From contig CAWFNW010000003.1 in NCBI GenBank assembly GCA_963817405.1, forward strand, positions 62,001 through 126,000: a stretch of DNA of 64,000 nt, given 5' to 3'. A program made the translations under genes and the position numbers. Origin of the DNA: CAWFNW01 sp963817405 (GTDB lineage: Bacteria > Actinomycetota > Coriobacteriia > Anaerosomatales > Anaerosomataceae). Shown piece after piece: positions 39,976-50,058 of this stretch (its first letter is position 1; every line of letters begins with the position of its first letter). Under the pieces are notes generated by a model that had not been told where the DNA came from, searched no databases, and saw only the letters and a program-made list of their open reading frames with translations.

Positions 39976-42231
39976 GTGATCGTGCAGGACCTCAGCCCTG
40001 AGCTAGCACCCAAGCTCGCCGTGGAACTCGGCCTGAAGCCCGCCGAGTACGAGCACGTCGTCGAGATCCTCGGCCGCACGCCCACCGTGACCGAGCTCTA
40101 CATGTACTCGCTCATGTGGTCCGAGCACTGCAGCTACAAGCACTCGCGCAAGGCGCTCCGCATGTTCCCGAACGAGGGCGAGCACGTGCTCCAGGGTCCG
40201 GGCGAGAACGCGGGCGTCATCAGCGTCGGCGACGGCTGGGCGGTCGCGTTCAAGATGGAGTCGCACAACCACCCGAGCGCGATCGAGCCCTACCAGGGCG
40301 CGGCGACCGGCGTCGGCGGCATCATCCGCGACATCTTCACGATGGGTGCGCGGCCGATCGCCTCGCTCGACAGCCTCCGCTTCGGCACGCTCGACAAGCC
40401 GCGGCAGCGCTACCTGTTCGAGGGCTCGGTCGCCGGCATCGGCGGCTACGGCAACTGCCTCGGCGTGCCGACCGTCGGCGGCGAGGTGTACTTCGAGGAA
40501 GCGTACGAGGGTAACTGCCTCATCAACGCGATGTCGATCGGCCTCATGCGCGAGGAACAGCTCACGCGAGCCGTCGCGGCCGGTCCGGGCAACCTCGTGC
40601 TCCTCATCGGCTCGACGACCGGACGTGACGGCATCGGCGGCGCATCCACGCTCGCCAGCCAGGAGTTCGACGAGAAGGCCGAGGACAAGCGCCCGAGCGT
40701 GCAGGTGGGCGACCCGTTCGAGGAGAAGCTGCTCATCGAGGCGTGCCTCGAGCTCCTCGCAGGCAAGCTCCTCGTCGGCGCTCGGCGACCTCGGCGCGGC
40801 CGGCCTCACGCTCCTCCGCGTCGGAGATGGCAAGCCGAGGCGGCGTGGGCCTCGACATCGATGTCACGCAAGATTCCCGCGCGCGAAGACGCCATGAGGC
40901 CGTTCGAGTTCATGGTCTCCGAGAGCCAGGAGCGGATGCTCGCGATCGTCACGCCGGAGGACCTCGCCGCCGGCGCAGGCGGTCTGCGAGAAGTGGGGCC
41001 TGCGCTCCACGGTCATCGGGACGGTCACGGACACCGGTCGCTTTGTCGTCCGCGAGGGCGACATCGTGGTCGGCGACATGCCGGCAGCCACGCTCGCGCA
41101 CGATGCTCCCATCTACGACCCGGCGATGACGCGTCCGGCGTACCTCGACGAGGTGCAGGCGTTCGACCCGGCCACGCTTGACCACCCGAACGACGCCTGG
41201 GGCGCTCCGCGAGACGGTTCTGCAGGTCCTGCGCGAGCCCGAACATCTGCTCGCGGCACTGGATCTGGGAGCAGTACGACCACCAGGTCATGCTGAACAC
41301 GGTCGTGCTGCCCGGAAGCGACGCCGCCGTGCTCCGCATCGGCGACACCGGCCGCGGCGAGATGACGACGCGCGGGATCGCGGTCTCCAGCGACTGCAAC
41401 GGCCGCTACTGCTACCTCGACCCCTACGTCGGCGCCCAGATCGCGTTCGCCGAGGCGGCGCGCAACGTCGCGTGCGCCGGCGGCGAGCCCGCGGCCATCA
41501 CCGACTGCCTGAACTTCGGCAACCCCGAGAAGCCTGAGGTGTTCTGGACCTTCTACGAATCCGTGCGCGGCCTCTCGGATGCCTGCCGAGCGTTCGGCGT
41601 CCCGGTCATCTCGGGCAACGTGAGCTTCTACAACGAGAGCTTCGGCCAGCCGATCTACCCGACGCCGACGGTCGGCCTCGTGGGGCTCATCGACGATATC
41701 GCGCACTACGGCACGATGGGCTTCAAGGCCGAGGGCGACGTCATCGTGCTTGTCGGCGAGACCCTCGATGAGCTTGGCGGGAGCGAGTACCTCAAGGTCG
41801 TCCACGGCTTGGTCGCCGGCCGTCCGCCGGCGCTCGATCTGGAGCTGGAAGCGGCGGTCCAGGATGTCGTGCGGGAGGCCGTCCGCACGGGCATCGCCGC
41901 GTCCGCCCACGACTGCTCCGAGGGCGGCATCGCCGTCACGCTCGCCGAGTCGTGCCTCGCAGGCGGCGTCGGTGCCGATGTGCATCTGCCGGAGGACGTG
42001 CCGCTCCATGCGGCGCTCTTCTCGGAGACGCAAAGCCGCGTCGTCGTGACGTGCGCGGAGGACGACGTTGACGCGCTCCTCGAGCTCTGCGACACGGCGC
42101 AGGTGCCGTACGCGGTCATCGGGACGGTCGGGGGCGACGCGCTCGCGGTCGAAGGCGTCGGGTCGGTCCCGCTTGGCGCGCTGCAGGCCGCGTGGGAGCC
42201 CACGCTCGAGCGACTGGTGCGCGGGGGGTAG
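39976..42231 (+). pseudogene. purL: FGAM synthase large subunit, multiply frameshifted
   Basis: PurL makes FGAM from FGAR, ATP and ammonia. GTG 39976 (GGGAGG upstream) opens a normal start: YSLMWSEHCSYKHSRKALR and AFKMESHNHPSAIEPYQGAA. The coding frame is intact to about 40775. It then changes frame near 40780, 40812, 40872, 40972, 41208 and 41240, while the expected protein continues across the frames (SSASEMASRGGVGLDID, PFEFMVSESQERMLAIVTPE, VVREGDIVVGDMPAATLAHD). From 41245 it is intact to 42231 (MLNTVVLPGSDAAVLRIGDT and onward). Total length fits a 750-residue PurL. Six indels in 460 bases of an otherwise conserved essential gene point to local sequence or assembly error, not decay. Confidence 0.85.
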
Positions 42232-42276
42232 AATCGTCCCGGCGTGTTCGTGTGGCGCGGGCGAGGGGAGGCACGC

Positions 42277-42843
42277 ATGGAACTGCTGACGGCGCTCGGC
42301 CTGTCGATCCCGGCGGGTCTGAACGCCTACATCCCACTCGGCGCGGTGGCGCTCGCGCAGCGCTTCGGTTGGCTTGAGCTCAGGCAGCCGTTCGACGTTC
42401 TTGGGCAGTGGTGGATGATCGCGATCATCGCCGTGCTGCTCATCGTCGAAACGGTCGCGGACAAGATCCCCGCCGTCGATCACGTCAACGACGTCATCCA
42501 GACTCTCATTCGCCCCGCGGCCGGCGGTATCGTCGCCGTCGCGGCGGCAGGCAGCGCCACCAACGTGAGCCCCTGGCTGCTCGTCGTCACGGGCGTCCTG
42601 CTCGCCGGTGGGGTGCACGCCGCGAAGGCGACCACGCGGCCGGTGGTCAACATCACCACGGCAGGCATGGGCGCTCCGGCGGTCAGTGCAGCCGAGGACG
42701 CCGGCGCCGTGGCGCTCTCCGCCGCAGCGATCTTCGCGCCCATCCTGGTCGCGTTCCTGCTCGCGGGTCTGCTGTACGCCTTCTGGCGCCTTTGGCAGCG
42801 GCGGTACGACTTCGGACGCGGGGGGCCGCCCGCCACCTCGTGA
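42277..42843 (+). CDS. DUF4126 membrane protein
   Basis: A 188-residue protein with four or five membrane helices beginning ELLTALGLSIPAGLNAYIPL, the typical DUF4126 opening, and VADKIPAVDHVNDVIQTLIR, its conserved polar loop. GVHAAKATTRPVVNITTAG follows. Function unknown; the family is widespread in actinobacteria. The ATG at 42277 has GAGGGGAGG and lies 45 bases after purL. Confidence 0.88.
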   Translation: MELLTALGLSIPAGLNAYIPLGAVALAQRFGWLELRQPFDVLGQWWMIAIIAVLLIVETVADKIPAVDHVNDVIQTLIRPAAGGIVAVAAAGSATNVSPWLLVVTGVLLAGGVHAAKATTRPVVNITTAGMGAPAVSAAEDAGAVALSAAAIFAPILVAFLLAGLLYAFWRLWQRRYDFGRGGPPATS

Positions 42844-42914
42844 CCCGCTCGGCCGTGTCCATGGTATCCTGTGCGCGTCTGGTGTCCCAGAATCCCCAAG
42901 GAGCCTCCCGCCGC

Positions 42915-44411
42915 ATGCGCATCGCCGACCCCTCGGCAGGCAACTGCCATTCCGCGACCGTCCCCGCCGACGAGTGGATCCTGAGCGAGAAGCCCGATCG
43001 CCCCGAGGAGGCGTGTGGTGTCTTCGGCGCGTATGCGCCGGGTGAAGATGTCGCTCGGCTGACGTACTTCGGGCTGCACGCGCTGCAGCATCGCGGGCAG
43101 GAGTCGGCAGGCATTGCGGTGGCCGATGGTTCCACACTCACCGTGGTCAAGAACCTCGGCCTCGTTCCCCAGGCCTTCACCGAGAGCGACCTCAACACCC
43201 TCACGGGTCACGTGGCGATCGGACACACGCGGTACTCCACCACCGGCTGCAGCACGTCGTGGGAGAACGCGCAGCCGATGCTCTCCTCGATCGGCGCCAC
43301 CACCATCGCCCTCGCGCACAACGGGAACCTCGTCAACACGAGCGAGCTTCGACAGGCCCTGCGCGGCAACGGAATCCGCTTCCGCTCGACCACCGACTCC
43401 GAGGTCATGACAAGCCTCGTCGGCTACTTTACGCAGCAGCACAACTCGATCCGCGCTGGTATCCGCGAGACCATGAGCTACATCCGAGGCGCCTACTCGG
43501 TCGTCATGATGTCCGAGGACGCGCTCTACGCCTTCCGCGACCCCTACGGCGTGCGTCCGCTCGTGATCGGGCAGCTGCCGAGCGGCGGCTGGATCCTCTC
43601 GTCGGAGACGTGTGGCCTCGACATCGTCGGCGCAACCTACCTTCGCGACGTCGCGCCCGGCGAGATGATCAAGCTCTCCGCCGCCGGCCTCGAGTCCGAG
43701 CAGGCGGTCCCGGCCGAGCGTCCCAGCCTGTGTATCTTCGAGTTCATCTACTTCGCTCGGCCGGACAGTGTCATGTACGGCAGGGGCCTCTACGAGGCGC
43801 GCATGGCGATGGGCGCGGCGATCGCCCGCTCGGCGCCGGTGGAGGCCGACGTCGTCATCGGAGTGCCCGACTCGGGCGTGCCCGGCGCGGTCGGCTACGC
43901 GAAGGAGAGCGGCATCCCCTACGGCGAGGGGCTCGTAAAGAACCGCTACGTGGGGCGCACCTTCATCTCGCCGAGCGAGTCGCTCCGCCAGCAGGGCATC
44001 CGTCTCAAGCTCAACCCGCTCCGCCACGTTATCGAGGGCAAGCGCCTCGTCGTGGTCGACGACTCCATTGTGCGCGGCAACACCTCGCGGAAGCTCATCG
44101 CGCTCTTGCGCGACGCTGGCGCCACGGAGGTGCACGTGCGCGTGACGGCACCCCCGGTCGAGTGGCCGTGCTTCTACGGCATCGACACGGACACGCAAGA
44201 GCAGCTCATCGCCGCCAACCAGTCGGTCGAGGAGATCCGCGACTTCATCGGGGCGGACTCGCTTGCGTACCTGTCGGTCGATGACATGGTGACCTCGTGC
44301 GGCAGGACGGCAGACCAGTACTGCACGGCCTGCTTTACGGGCGACTACCCGATCCCGATTCCCGAGTCCGTGCAGCGCGGCAAGCTCGCCTTGGAGCCGG
44401 CGGCGCGGTGA
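42915..44411 (+). CDS. purF: Amidophosphoribosyltransferase
   Basis: PurF makes 5-phosphoribosylamine from PRPP and glutamine, the committing step of purine synthesis. The 498-residue protein has a 33-residue leader before Cys34 in EACGVFGAY, the N-terminal nucleophile after propeptide removal. LHALQHRGQESAGIAVADG and the PRPP loop VVVDDSIVRGNTSRKLIALL are clear. Late cysteines (CFTGDYPIP region and CGRTADQYCTAC) fit the Fe-S-containing Bacillus type. The ATG at 42915 has AAGGAG 10-11 bases away, so a start further upstream is possible. Confidence 0.97.
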   Translation: MRIADPSAGNCHSATVPADEWILSEKPDRPEEACGVFGAYAPGEDVARLTYFGLHALQHRGQESAGIAVADGSTLTVVKNLGLVPQAFTESDLNTLTGHVAIGHTRYSTTGCSTSWENAQPMLSSIGATTIALAHNGNLVNTSELRQALRGNGIRFRSTTDSEVMTSLVGYFTQQHNSIRAGIRETMSYIRGAYSVVMMSEDALYAFRDPYGVRPLVIGQLPSGGWILSSETCGLDIVGATYLRDVAPGEMIKLSAAGLESEQAVPAERPSLCIFEFIYFARPDSVMYGRGLYEARMAMGAAIARSAPVEADVVIGVPDSGVPGAVGYAKESGIPYGEGLVKNRYVGRTFISPSESLRQQGIRLKLNPLRHVIEGKRLVVVDDSIVRGNTSRKLIALLRDAGATEVHVRVTAPPVEWPCFYGIDTDTQEQLIAANQSVEEIRDFIGADSLAYLSVDDMVTSCGRTADQYCTACFTGDYPIPIPESVQRGKLALEPAAR

Positions 44412-44854
44412 CAGACTCCGGGCCGGTGCTCGCGACGCTGTCTGCGGGCGCTCGCTTCGCCATCCAGTACAACCCACTTGCGGCCGCGGCAAGCTCTGCA
44501 CTCGCAGCTGCGCTCGCCGGCTCGCCACGGGTTCGTCGCGCTCGGCGCTGGCCGTCAGCAGTGGTCCTCCTGGCGGGTTGGCTCGCCGGCGACGGCCCGG
44601 GTGTACTCTCGGGTTCGCTGGATCTGGCGACGGGGCGGGTAGGGCGAGTGCTGCCCGGAGCGCCCGCGTGGACGGGCTGGGCGGTCCTCGGAATCTGGGC
44701 CGTAGGATCGCTCGCGCTCGGCTACATCGCGCCCACGGTGCTGGGGGCGACGGTCGGCCGACGTGTCACGCACGGCACGGGCTGGCTCGCCGCCGCTGCC
44801 GTCGGAAGCGGCGCGGCGCTTGCCCTTTCGGCGATCGCTGCGGGCCTGTCGTAG
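44408..44854 (+). CDS. Small membrane protein after purF
   Basis: A 148-residue alanine-rich protein with about three helices (AAAASSALAAALAG; AWTGWAVLGIWAVGSLALGY; GWLAAAAVGSGAALALSAIA). Its GTG overlaps the purF stop (GTGA). No family recognised; the N-terminal 30 residues are polar. It closes the purC-purF transcript. Confidence 0.75.
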   Translation: MTDSGPVLATLSAGARFAIQYNPLAAAASSALAAALAGSPRVRRARRWPSAVVLLAGWLAGDGPGVLSGSLDLATGRVGRVLPGAPAWTGWAVLGIWAVGSLALGYIAPTVLGATVGRRVTHGTGWLAAAAVGSGAALALSAIAAGLS

Positions 44855-45177
44855 CGCGTGCGCCCGAGTGGCGGCCGCCGTTCGTCCCTCCTAGGCAGCC
44901 GCCCAGCAGATTCCGAGCGCAGTGACTCCTTTGAATCGTAACAATCGTTACTAACTGACGTTTAGTCTCGGGTTTACGCGCATATACTTCTTGGGTACGA
45001 AAGACGCAGTTGTAGAGCCAAGTCAAGGGACACGGCCAGTGGAGATGCGACGCTTCATCGCACGCCACCCGCGGCGACCGCGCCGATGGCACGGTCGCGC
45101 TTGAGTTTGTCGCGTCGGCGGTTCGAACTGGACAGAGGTGACGCCTGGCGGCGTCCAGGGACCGAGAGGGAAGACCG
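44855..45177 (+). promoter_or_regulatory. Gene-free upstream region of the multicopper oxidase with two dyads and a promoter
   Basis: 323 bases without a gene. GTAAC-AATC-GTTAC (44938-44951) is a perfect 5-bp inverted repeat, closely followed by ACTAA-7-TTAGT starting at 44950. A -10-like TATACT lies at 44983-44988 with TTTAGT 16 bases before it as a poor -35. The leader of about 190 bases to the oxidase ATG has no other clear structure. A repressor binding the dyads is a reasonable guess. Confidence 0.45.
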
Positions 45178-48100
45178 ATGACAGAGCAGGCAGGCACCCG
45201 AAGGAGACGCGCGATCCAGATTGCGATCGCTGCGCTTGCGCTAGTCACTCTTCTGCTCGTGGGCGTGGCGGTGGCCCAGGGCGAAGGCGGCACGGCGAAG
45301 AAGCCGACGAGACCCATGACCATGACCGCCGCGGAGATGATGGCCGCGCGAACGACGTCGGCCATGCGGGAAGCCGCCGCGGAGCGCGCCAAGGAGAAGA
45401 TCAAGGAGGATAACCCACTCTCGGGTCTCTTGTCAGACCTCCGATCGCTTCTTGGGCTCGCCCCCGCAGCGACGACGTTCGATCCGCAGGGCAAGCCTGA
45501 CTACTTTGGCACCACTCCGAACTACGCGAACAGCCCGCTTCCGGAACTCGATGCGAGCGGCACGGTGATACCTGGAACGGGCATCAGGAAGTTCGTGGAC
45601 TCGCTGCCGGGTCTGGGCGCTTCGAAGGCAAACAACCTCGGCCAGTACCTGACCGTCGCAGTACCGGACACTACGACGTATCCGGGGTCCGACTACTACA
45701 TCATCGCGCTCGTGGACTACACGGAGAAGCTGCATTCAGACCTGCCGCCCACGAAGCTGCGCGGCTACATGCAGCTGAGCTCCTCTGGCACGACAGTCAC
45801 CGCCCCCAGCTACCTCGGTCCCACCATCATTGCGCAGAGGAACCGGCCGACGCGCGTGAAGTTCGTAAACAAGCTGCCGACCGGTGCGGGTGGGGACCTC
45901 TTCATCCCGACCGATACGACCGCGATGGGCGCGGGCTTTGGGCCGGATGGCATCAACAAGTACAAGCAGAACCGCGCGACGCTGCACCTGCACGGCGGCG
46001 CGACCCCGTGGATCAGCGACGGCACGCCGCACCAGTGGACCACGCCTGCCGGTGAGGCCACGCCCTACCCCAAGGGCGTCAGCGTGTATGACGTCCCCGA
46101 CATGGCCCCGGCTGGTCCGGGTGAGCTGACCTTCTTCTACTCCAACCAGCAGAGCGCGCGGCTGATGTTCTACCACGACCACGCGTACGGGATCACACGG
46201 CTCAACGTGTACGCGGGTGAAGCTGCGGGCTACCTGGTGCAGGACCCGATAGAACAGACACTCGTGACCGGCGGCACGGTCGGAACCGCGACAGTGGCGC
46301 CCGGCACCATTCCTGCCGAGCAGATTCCGCTCATCATCCAAGACAAGACCTTCGTCCCGAAAGACCCGCAACTGCTTGCCACGGACCCGACGTGGGACAA
46401 GGCCAAGTGGGGCGCGTTCGGGAGTCTCTGGTTCCCGCACGTGTACATGCCGAACCAGAACCCGAACGATTTGAGCGGCACCAACGCTATGGGCAGATAC
46501 GATTACGGTCCTCTGTTCTGGCCGATCTTCGAACCGGTGAACGGCCTCACGGCGAGTGGCGATCCCGGTGTGCCCAATGTCTCGCTCGTTCCCGAGGCGT
46601 TCATGGACACGCCGATGGTCAACGGCACGGTATATCCCTACCTCAAGGTTCAGCCCAAGGCGTATCGCTTTAGGATCCTGAACGCCTCGAACGACCGGAC
46701 CTGGAACCTCCAGATCTACTACGCCAAGTCCAACACGCCGGACGCTCTCGACGGCTCCGGCAACCCGACGCTGCAGACCGCCTCGGGCGAGGTCTCGATG
46801 ACCGCTGCCGTTCCGCATCCAAACGACCCCACGTGGCCCGCCACGTGGCCGACTGACGGTCGCACGGGTGGCGTGCCCGATCCGAACACTGCGGGTCCGG
46901 ACATGATCCAGATCGGCACAGAGGGCGGACTGCTGCCGAATCCCGTCGTGATTCACAGCCAGCCGGTCAACTACAACTACAACCGGCGGGACATCGTGGT
47001 CCTGAACATCCAGGACCACGGCCTGATGCTCGGCCCGGCTGAGCGCGCAGACGTCATCATCGACTTCTCGCAGGTGCCGGCAGGCTCCAAGCTCATCATG
47101 TACAACGACGCTCCGGCTCCCGTGCCGGCATTCGACACACGTCTCGACTACTTCACGGGGGACCCGGACCAGACTGACACGGGCGGCGCGCCGACGACAC
47201 TGGCCGGCTACGGGCCGAACACGCGCACCGTGATGCAGTTCCAGGTGGACGGCTCGGCCGCTCCGGCCTACGACACGACGGCCCTTGCCCCGGCGATTCA
47301 GGCGGCCTTCAAGGCGTCTCAGGATCCCATCATCGTGCCGCAGAAGGCCTACGGTGCGGCGACGGACACGTTCTCGAAGATCCAGTCGACCTCACTGAGC
47401 TTCACACCGGTAGGCGCGAGCGCCGTGACGACCGTGACGATGGAGCGCAAGGCGATCCAGGAGCTCTTCGAGATGGACTACGGTCGGATGAACGCTACCT
47501 TGGGCGTCGAGCTCCCCTTCACCAACAGTCGAACGCAGACCACGCTTCCCTTCGGCTACCTCGATCCGCCCACGGAGAGCATGCTCGATTCGGTCAACAC
47601 CACCACTACCCTCATCGGGACGGCTGCCGACGGGACGCAGATCTGGAAGATCACCCACAACGGGGTCGACACGCACACGATTCACTTCCATCTGTTCAAC
47701 GTGCAGGTCGTCAACCGCGTTGGGTGGGACGGCGCCGTTCGGCCGCCAGACCCCAACGAGCTCGGCTGGAAAGAGTCAGTGCGCATGAACCCGCTTGAGG
47801 ACTGCATTGTGGCGATGCGTCCGATCTCCCCGACGCTGCCTTTCAAGATCGGCGACAGCGTGAGGCCGCTCGATCCGACGAAGCCCCTCGGCACCCAAAC
47901 GCCCGGGTTCGATCCGGTGACGGGAAACCCGATCACCGTCACGAACTCGCTGGTCAACTTCGGCTGGGAGTACGTGTGGCACTGCCATCTTCTCGGCCAC
48001 GAAGAGAACGACATGATGCGGGCAATCGTCTTCAACGTCTCGCCCGCGGTGCCGTCGGCATTGACCGCGACACCCTCCGTGATCAGCCCGGCGCCGCCCA

Positions 48101-49131
48101 CGGTGACGCTCAACTGGACAAATGTCGCCACTATTCCGGCCGCCACCAACCTCCGCCTTGAGCGTGCGACGAACCTCAACTTCACAGGGGCGGTGTTGGT
48201 CACAGGCACGCTCCCGGCAACCGCTACGTCCTACGTGGATTCGACGGTCGCGAAACAGACGACCTACTACTACCGGCTGAGGGCTGAGAATGCGAACAGC
48301 TTCTCTGCGTGGGTGGGTCCCGCAATCGTCACCACCCCCGGCCAGCTGGGGCAGCCGTTCGTCATCGAGCACGACGCGGCGGGCGTCACGTTCGACCGTT
48401 GGGTCACCGGGTACTCTGCTGCCTATTCCGGTGGCGGCTACGTCTACAGCAGGTTCATCGACACTGAGCTTCAAGCCCGCTTCACCGGATCGACGATTCG
48501 GTGGATCGGACCCAAGCAGCCTGGCTATGGCATGGCTGACGTCTACATCGACGACGTCAAGGTTGCGACGGTCGATCAGTACGCGCCAGCCGCCAGCGCC
48601 ACGCTCTCGGCCGTTGTGTGGCAGAGCGCAACACTCGCGGATGCTCCGCATACGCTGAGGATTCGACTTGCAGGCCAGAAGAACCCGGCTTCGACCGGCT
48701 ACGTGGTCGTGGTCGACAAGTTCGAGGCCCTGGGCGCTGCTCCGGCAGGCGGTGGCATCAGGCTCGACCAGTCAGGGGCGTACGCCACCTTCATCGGGCC
48801 GTGGATCCCGGGTTCGAACCCCACATACTTCGGCGGTGGGTACGTGTACTCTCGCTGGACCACTGCGAGCTACAGGGCGACGTTCACCGGTACCAAGATT
48901 GCGTGGATTGGCCCCATGACCAACTCATACGGGCGTGCGCAGGTGTACATCGACGGTGTGCTGCAGGGAGTCATCAGCCAGTACGGCACGCTTGGGTGGC
49001 GCTACCGGGTGTGGGAGTCGCCGATTCTCACTGCGGGCGCGCATACCCTCGAGATTCGTCCCACGGGAACCAAGGACGCTCTGTCCACGGGTACGAACAT
49101 CGTTCTCGATGCCTTCGACGTAACGCCGTAG
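45178..49131 (+). CDS. Very large secreted multicopper oxidase with C-terminal FN3 and paired beta modules
   Basis: A 1317-residue exported protein, more than twice a usual laccase. A basic N-terminus and hydrophobic helix (residues 10-35, ending VAVAQ) form the signal. Copper ligands: HLHGG (His270, His272), YHDHAYGITRLNVYAG (His333, His335), HTIHFHLFN (His833, 836, 838) and WHCHLLGHEENDMM (His935, Cys936, His937, His941, axial Met946). A fibronectin III-like domain (about 960-1055) and two near-copies of a 115-residue module (GGGYVYSR at about 1086 and 1219) follow. It may oxidise Cu(I), Mn(II), Fe(II) or phenols outside the cell. It lies between purF and purM, probably as its own unit, with its own upstream region and terminator. 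Confidence 0.93.
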   Translation: MTEQAGTRRRRAIQIAIAALALVTLLLVGVAVAQGEGGTAKKPTRPMTMTAAEMMAARTTSAMREAAAERAKEKIKEDNPLSGLLSDLRSLLGLAPAATTFDPQGKPDYFGTTPNYANSPLPELDASGTVIPGTGIRKFVDSLPGLGASKANNLGQYLTVAVPDTTTYPGSDYYIIALVDYTEKLHSDLPPTKLRGYMQLSSSGTTVTAPSYLGPTIIAQRNRPTRVKFVNKLPTGAGGDLFIPTDTTAMGAGFGPDGINKYKQNRATLHLHGGATPWISDGTPHQWTTPAGEATPYPKGVSVYDVPDMAPAGPGELTFFYSNQQSARLMFYHDHAYGITRLNVYAGEAAGYLVQDPIEQTLVTGGTVGTATVAPGTIPAEQIPLIIQDKTFVPKDPQLLATDPTWDKAKWGAFGSLWFPHVYMPNQNPNDLSGTNAMGRYDYGPLFWPIFEPVNGLTASGDPGVPNVSLVPEAFMDTPMVNGTVYPYLKVQPKAYRFRILNASNDRTWNLQIYYAKSNTPDALDGSGNPTLQTASGEVSMTAAVPHPNDPTWPATWPTDGRTGGVPDPNTAGPDMIQIGTEGGLLPNPVVIHSQPVNYNYNRRDIVVLNIQDHGLMLGPAERADVIIDFSQVPAGSKLIMYNDAPAPVPAFDTRLDYFTGDPDQTDTGGAPTTLAGYGPNTRTVMQFQVDGSAAPAYDTTALAPAIQAAFKASQDPIIVPQKAYGAATDTFSKIQSTSLSFTPVGASAVTTVTMERKAIQELFEMDYGRMNATLGVELPFTNSRTQTTLPFGYLDPPTESMLDSVNTTTTLIGTAADGTQIWKITHNGVDTHTIHFHLFNVQVVNRVGWDGAVRPPDPNELGWKESVRMNPLEDCIVAMRPISPTLPFKIGDSVRPLDPTKPLGTQTPGFDPVTGNPITVTNSLVNFGWEYVWHCHLLGHEENDMMRAIVFNVSPAVPSALTATPSVISPAPPTVTLNWTNVATIPAATNLRLERATNLNFTGAVLVTGTLPATATSYVDSTVAKQTTYYYRLRAENANSFSAWVGPAIVTTPGQLGQPFVIEHDAAGVTFDRWVTGYSAAYSGGGYVYSRFIDTELQARFTGSTIRWIGPKQPGYGMADVYIDDVKVATVDQYAPAASATLSAVVWQSATLADAPHTLRIRLAGQKNPASTGYVVVVDKFEALGAAPAGGGIRLDQSGAYATFIGPWIPGSNPTYFGGGYVYSRWTTASYRATFTGTKIAWIGPMTNSYGRAQVYIDGVLQGVISQYGTLGWRYRVWESPILTAGAHTLEIRPTGTKDALSTGTNIVLDAFDVTP

Positions 49132-49180
49132 GGCGCTTCGGTTCCTACGAGGCGTGCCGTCCGTCACGAGCGCTACAGGC

Positions 49181-49211
49181 GAAGACCCCGGGTCAGGTAC
49201 CCGGGGTCTTC
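49181..49211 (+). terminator. Strong terminator hairpin after the multicopper oxidase
   Basis: Perfect 13-bp inverted repeat (49181-49193 with 49199-49211, 5-base loop), 50 bases past the stop; a TCTTCCCC tail follows rather than a T-run. Confidence 0.75.
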
Positions 49212-49636
49212 CCCTGTTCAGCGCCTGAACCTGAGCGTGCTTCTTCAAAGCCTGCCTGGCTGCCGCAATCGCCCGCGGACCGACGCTCACTGTCGCGGCG
49301 ATTGTGGCTGGGCTATTCTAGGAATCGGCCGCCGCTCGCGATGGCTCGTGTGTCTCTGTCGATCAGCCAGTCTTGAAGCGGCGAACCACGGACCCAAGAA
49401 AGGGGTTCCACATGACGAGAAGGAATGTTGCCATACTGCTCTCGGCGGCATTGCTGCTGAACGTAGTGATGCCAATTACCTTTGCCGTGGGGCTTGACGA
49501 GGTCGCAGCCCCGTACGCCGTCACTCCGCGCGGCCCTGAGTCGGCGCCGCTTGCGGGCGCCGACGACGACATCCCGGGCATACCCGCGCCGCCGAATCCC
49601 ATAGTGGACACACTCGATGCATCCGTAGACTTCGAT

Positions 49637-49716
49637 GACGTCTTCTCGCTCGATCTGTCCGCAGGGCAAGTGCTCACCGTCAGCATGGCAGGAACCGGGG
49701 ACACTGATTTCGACGT
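49637..49716. repeat. 80-bp exact direct repeat, copy 1
   Basis: Identical to 49979-50058, 342 bases downstream, inside the two PPC-like domains of the surface protein. Flanking codons have diverged, so this block has been recently copied or homogenised. Confidence 0.9.
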
Positions 49717-49978
49717 GTACCTTTTCCCGCCAGGTTCCACGACCGTAACCGGCCCAGACTCCGTGGCGTTCTCGGCAGGGGAAACGTATCCGGAGATGTT
49801 CTCATACGCGGCCACTACCACGGGGACCTACTATCTGGACGCGTCGGCGTACGCTGGCGTCGGCAGCTACACGCTCACGTACTCGATCGGCACCGCGGCC
49901 GTCGATGACGAAATCCCTGGCGTACCCGCGCCACCGAGCCCGATAGTCGGCATGGTCGATCAGTTCGTGGACTCCGAC

Positions 49979-50058
49979 GACGTCTTCTCGCTCGATCTGT
50001 CCGCAGGGCAAGTGCTCACCGTCAGCATGGCAGGAACCGGGGACACTGATTTCGACGT
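49979..50058. repeat. 80-bp exact direct repeat, copy 2
   Basis: Second copy of the block at 49637-49716; no substitution over 80 bases, including third codon positions. Confidence 0.9.
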
